Assembly (NCBI GenBank): GCA_000980735.1
Contig: LBFQ01000071.1
Span: forward strand, 1-7,288
Source: Candidatus Caldipriscus sp. T1.2
GTDB lineage: Bacteria > Hydrothermota > Hydrothermia > LBFQ01
DNA: 7,288 nucleotides
Direction of reading: 5' to 3'
This document shows, piece by piece, positions 5,227-7,288 of this stretch. The notes under the pieces were generated by a model. The model worked only from the letters and a program-made list of their open reading frames with translations. It was not told where the DNA came from and did not search any database. Each line of letters opens with the position of its first letter. Position 1 is the stretch's first letter. Both the position numbers and the translations under genes were made by a program.

Positions 5227-6528
5227 ATGAGGAAGTTTTATATAAAGACGTTTGGTTGTCAGATGAACGAACTTGACAGCGAGATAATCAGGGGCATTTT
5301 GGAGGAAAGAGGTTTTGTTTATTCCGAAAACCCGGAAAATGCGGAGATCATCCTGATAAACACTTGTACGGTTAGGGAGAAGGCGGCGAGGAAAGCTAAG
5401 CACCTTTTGAGATTCTATAAAAATAGGGGGAAGTTCGTTGGGGTTTTGGGTTGTTTGGCTCAGCAAGAGGGGGAGAAACTCTTGAAATACGGGGCGGATA
5501 TTGTGGTGGGAACCAGGGGTTATAACGAACTTCCCAAGCTTTTAGGTTCTATGGAGGATAAGGCGGTGGTATGCCAAGACCTCGGGCTACATTACACCAC
5601 AAGGAGGAAGGCATTAAGCCATTCCGAATACGTGAGCATACAGTACGGTTGCGATAACTTCTGTACCTTTTGCGTGGTTCCTTACACGAGGGGTAGGGAA
5701 ATATCAAGGCCTGCAGAGGAGATATTGGAGGAGGTTAAAAACCTTGATAGGCAGGGGGTGGTTGAGATAACCTTACTTGGTCAAAACGTAAACAGCTACT
5801 TTGATGGAAAGTATGACTTTGCGGACCTTTTGAGGATGATAGAGGAAAACACGAGGAACATACGCAGGATAAGGTTTACGAGCCCGAACCCTAGGGACTT
5901 CTCTTACAAAGTTCTAAAGGTGGTGGCGGAAAGTGAAAAAATAACCGACTGGATCCACCTACCCTTACAATCCGGTTCTGATAGGATCCTGAGGAAAATG
6001 AACAGGGGTTATAATAAGGCGGAGTACCTTGAGCAGGCGTACTTGATCAGGGAGCTTATGCCCTTTGGGACGATAACCACGGACATAATCGTAGGGTTTC
6101 CCGGGGAGACGGAGGAAGATTTTGAAGAGACCCTTGAAGTTGTTAGGAAGGTTAAGTTTGACGGCGCATTTATGTTCATATACTCACCCAGGCCCAATAC
6201 TCCCGCGGCGTTTTATAAGGATCAGGTGGATGAGGAGGTAAAGGTGGAAAGGCAGAGGAGGTTGATAGAAGAGGTGAATAAACATGCGATGGAGAGGAGG
6301 AAAATTTTCTTGGGAAGGGAGGAGGAGGTTCTCATAGATGGGATAAGTAAAAAGAGCTTTAAGGAATCTTCGGGTAAGATAAGGAACGGATTAACGGTTG
6401 TGGTGGAGGGCTTGTTTAAGATTGGGGAATTCGTGAGGGTGAGGATAAAGGAGATTTCGGGATTGACCTTAAGGGCGGAACCTATAAAAAGCGAAAGCGC
6501 TGTCCCCGCCCTTCACGAACTTAAATAG
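5227..6528 (+). CDS. miaB: tRNA-2-methylthio-N6-dimethylallyladenosine synthase MiaB
   Basis: Cytosolic radical-SAM methylthiotransferase that adds a methylthio group to i6A37 of tRNAs reading UNN codons. The 433-residue protein has the three-domain layout. The N-terminal MTTase domain carries the second-cluster cysteines C11 (TFGCQMN), C47 (INTCTVREKA) and C76 (LGCLAQ). The radical-SAM domain has C142-x3-C146-x2-C149 in GCDNFCTFCVVPYTRG, then LLGQNVNSY (183-191), HLPLQSGSDRILRKMNRGY (244-262) and DIIVGFPGET (286-295). A C-terminal TRAM domain follows (about 360-420). The NTCTVREKA and VVPYTRG forms favour MiaB over MtaB or RimO. The start gives a canonical N-terminus and there is no Shine-Dalgarno. 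Its last 20 codons lie antisense to the end of rsmD. The substrate-forming enzyme MiaA is not in this window. Confidence 0.96.
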   Translation: MRKFYIKTFGCQMNELDSEIIRGILEERGFVYSENPENAEIILINTCTVREKAARKAKHLLRFYKNRGKFVGVLGCLAQQEGEKLLKYGADIVVGTRGYNELPKLLGSMEDKAVVCQDLGLHYTTRRKALSHSEYVSIQYGCDNFCTFCVVPYTRGREISRPAEEILEEVKNLDRQGVVEITLLGQNVNSYFDGKYDFADLLRMIEENTRNIRRIRFTSPNPRDFSYKVLKVVAESEKITDWIHLPLQSGSDRILRKMNRGYNKAEYLEQAYLIRELMPFGTITTDIIVGFPGETEEDFEETLEVVRKVKFDGAFMFIYSPRPNTPAAFYKDQVDEEVKVERQRRLIEEVNKHAMERRKIFLGREEEVLIDGISKKSFKESSGKIRNGLTVVVEGLFKIGEFVRVRIKEISGLTLRAEPIKSESAVPALHELK

Positions 6529-6999
6529 CTCAATACCCTCAATTTCTGGGGGTTTTATTCTGCTGGAGAGCTCCAGAATAAATATCCCGTTTTCTTTCAA
6601 TAAATTCTTTGCGCACTCTAAAAGCTCTTCGTACCTTTCCCAGGAATATGGTGGATCCGCGAAGATGATATCAAACCTTTCCCCACCCCAATTCCTACAA
6701 AACTTCAACACGTCCTCCCTTATAACCAAACCCAAATCCAAAACCCCAAGTTTTTTAAGGTTTTCATTCACCACCCTAAAGCTCTCGTTTCTAATATCCA
6801 CAAATACGCAAAATTTTGCGCCCCTTGATATCGCCTCCAAACCAAGGGCTCCGCTTCCGCAAAATAGATCCAAAACCCTCAATCCTTCAACATCCCCGAT
6901 TATATCAAAGATCCTTTTTCTGTTGAAGGCGCTCGTGGGCCTTATATCTTTCGGTACTTTTATCTTAAATCCCCTAAATTTACCTCCAGTTATCTGCAT
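6469..6999 (-). CDS. rsmD: 16S rRNA (guanine966-N2)-methyltransferase RsmD
   Basis: SAM-dependent enzyme that methylates G966 of 16S rRNA in the assembling small subunit. At 176 residues it is close to the usual 180-200. Visible marks: MQITGGKFRGFKI at the N-terminus (family form MRIIxGxxRGRxL), RPTS at 20-23 followed by the RIFDII segment, SAM motif I VLDLFCGSGALGLEAISRGA at 42-61, the acidic V67-D68 after the next strand, catalytic motif IV FADPPY at 113-118, and a C-terminal GGDSAFAFYR (164-173) matching the usual GDTxxxFYR. The start overlaps the stop of murQ by ten bases; a good GGAGG (7004-7008) four bases upstream decides it. The 3' end overlaps the convergent miaB by 60 bases, and no terminator is visible between them. 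Confidence 0.96.
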   Translation of the reverse strand: MQITGGKFRGFKIKVPKDIRPTSAFNRKRIFDIIGDVEGLRVLDLFCGSGALGLEAISRGAKFCVFVDIRNESFRVVNENLKKLGVLDLGLVIREDVLKFCRNWGGERFDIIFADPPYSWERYEELLECAKNLLKENGIFILELSSRIKPPEIEGIELFKFVKGGDSAFAFYRFRP

Positions 7000-7288
7000 C
7001 TTTCCTCCAAGATTTTAAAAGCCTCCTTTAAGCTCCAATTCGTGGAATTTAGGATTTTCTCCGCCTCCTCCCCGCTTATTCCGAACTCCTCCATAAGCGT
7101 TTTAACAGCCCTAGCCTTTAATTTTCCAGAAAGTGGTACCATATCCACCATCCTACCGCGCCTGATCTTCTCAAGGAACACGGCACCTAAGAGGGATATG
7201 GTATTTAAAATTACCTTTTGGACGGTAGCGGACTTCATCCTCGTTGAACCAGGCAAAATTTCGGCCCCAACATCCACGCACAGGTTTA
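6990..7288 (-). CDS. murQ: N-acetylmuramic acid 6-phosphate etherase MurQ, C-terminal part
   Basis: Only the last 98 residues lie in the window; the gene continues past base 7288 and the GTG at 7277 is internal, not the start. MurQ cleaves the D-lactyl ether of MurNAc-6-phosphate to give GlcNAc-6-phosphate and lactate in cell-wall recycling. The segment VGAEILPGSTRMKSATVQK matches the MurQ/GckR signature (usual form GPExxxGSTRxKxGTAxK, here with SAT for AGT). It is followed by VILNTISLLGAVFLEKIRRGRMVDMVPLSGKLKARAV in the family order (LNxxSTxxMvrlGkvygnlMVDxxxxNxKLxxRA), with S in place of the usual N. The C-terminal 40 residues (EFGISGEEAEKIL...SLKEAFKILEER) form the usual small helical domain. 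The catalytic glutamates lie outside the window. The message continues into rsmD with a ten-base overlap. A glucokinase-regulator-like relative is the main alternative. Confidence 0.85.
   Translation of the reverse strand, partial: NLCVDVGAEILPGSTRMKSATVQKVILNTISLLGAVFLEKIRRGRMVDMVPLSGKLKARAVKTLMEEFGISGEEAEKILNSTNWSLKEAFKILEERCR
7004..7008 (-). promoter_or_regulatory. Shine-Dalgarno of rsmD
   Basis: GGAGG on the minus strand, four bases (AAAG) before the rsmD ATG at 6999 and inside the end of murQ. It is the strongest ribosome binding site in the window and shows that the organism uses canonical Shine-Dalgarno initiation for internal operon genes, in contrast to the apparently leaderless first genes. 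Confidence 0.7.

Noticed and set aside
6665..7018. 117-codon plus-strand frame opposite rsmD
   Set aside because: It is antisense to rsmD with its SAM and DPPY motifs; the Pro/Leu/Ser-rich translation is typical of a shadow frame.
7272..7277. GTG at 7277 as the start of a separate 95-residue protein
   Set aside because: The frame stays open to the window edge, and the sequence begins in the middle of the MurQ signature region, so this is an internal codon of a partial gene.

Overview
The window looks like ordinary chromosome from a diderm, probably thermophilic bacterium. Most arginines are AGG/AGA, isoleucine is often ATA, genes overlap tightly, and two lipoproteins carry a lipobox. I cannot place the organism further; deep-branching uncultured thermophile lineages would fit, but that is a guess. 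Seven genes are recognisable by family and two encode lipoproteins I do not recognise.

Layout. Positions 1-1929, minus strand: an overlapping operon pgeF (peptidoglycan editing factor) - lgt (prolipoprotein diacylglyceryl transferase) - a UbiA-family prenyltransferase running off the left edge. Positions 1972-4022, plus strand, divergent from it: an unknown lipoprotein joined by a TAATG junction to hisS (histidyl-tRNA synthetase). Positions 4023-4354: 332 bases with no convincing gene but several inverted repeats, possibly a structured RNA or a mobile-element remnant. Positions 4355-5191, plus: a second unknown lipoprotein. Positions 5227-6528, plus: miaB (tRNA methylthiolation). Positions 6469-7288, minus: the 3' end of murQ (MurNAc-6-phosphate etherase) followed by rsmD (16S rRNA m2G966 methyltransferase), converging on miaB with a 60-base antisense overlap.

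Themes. The genes fall into envelope work (lgt, pgeF, murQ, UbiA prenyltransferase, two lipoproteins that would be Lgt substrates) and translation or RNA modification (hisS, miaB, rsmD). This is a housekeeping region: I see no defence system, CRISPR array, intact mobile element, tRNA or rRNA.

The most interesting signal is in expression. The first gene of each transcription unit whose start is visible (pgeF, both lipoproteins, miaB) has a TAnAAT -10-like box only 5-9 bases before its ATG, so these mRNAs would be leaderless or nearly so. Some internal operon genes have a purine-rich Shine-Dalgarno-like site instead, clearest for rsmD. The two lipoprotein genes also share the same start context, CACACTATGA, at identical distance from the box. 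The 4023-4310 spacer is the least explained stretch.
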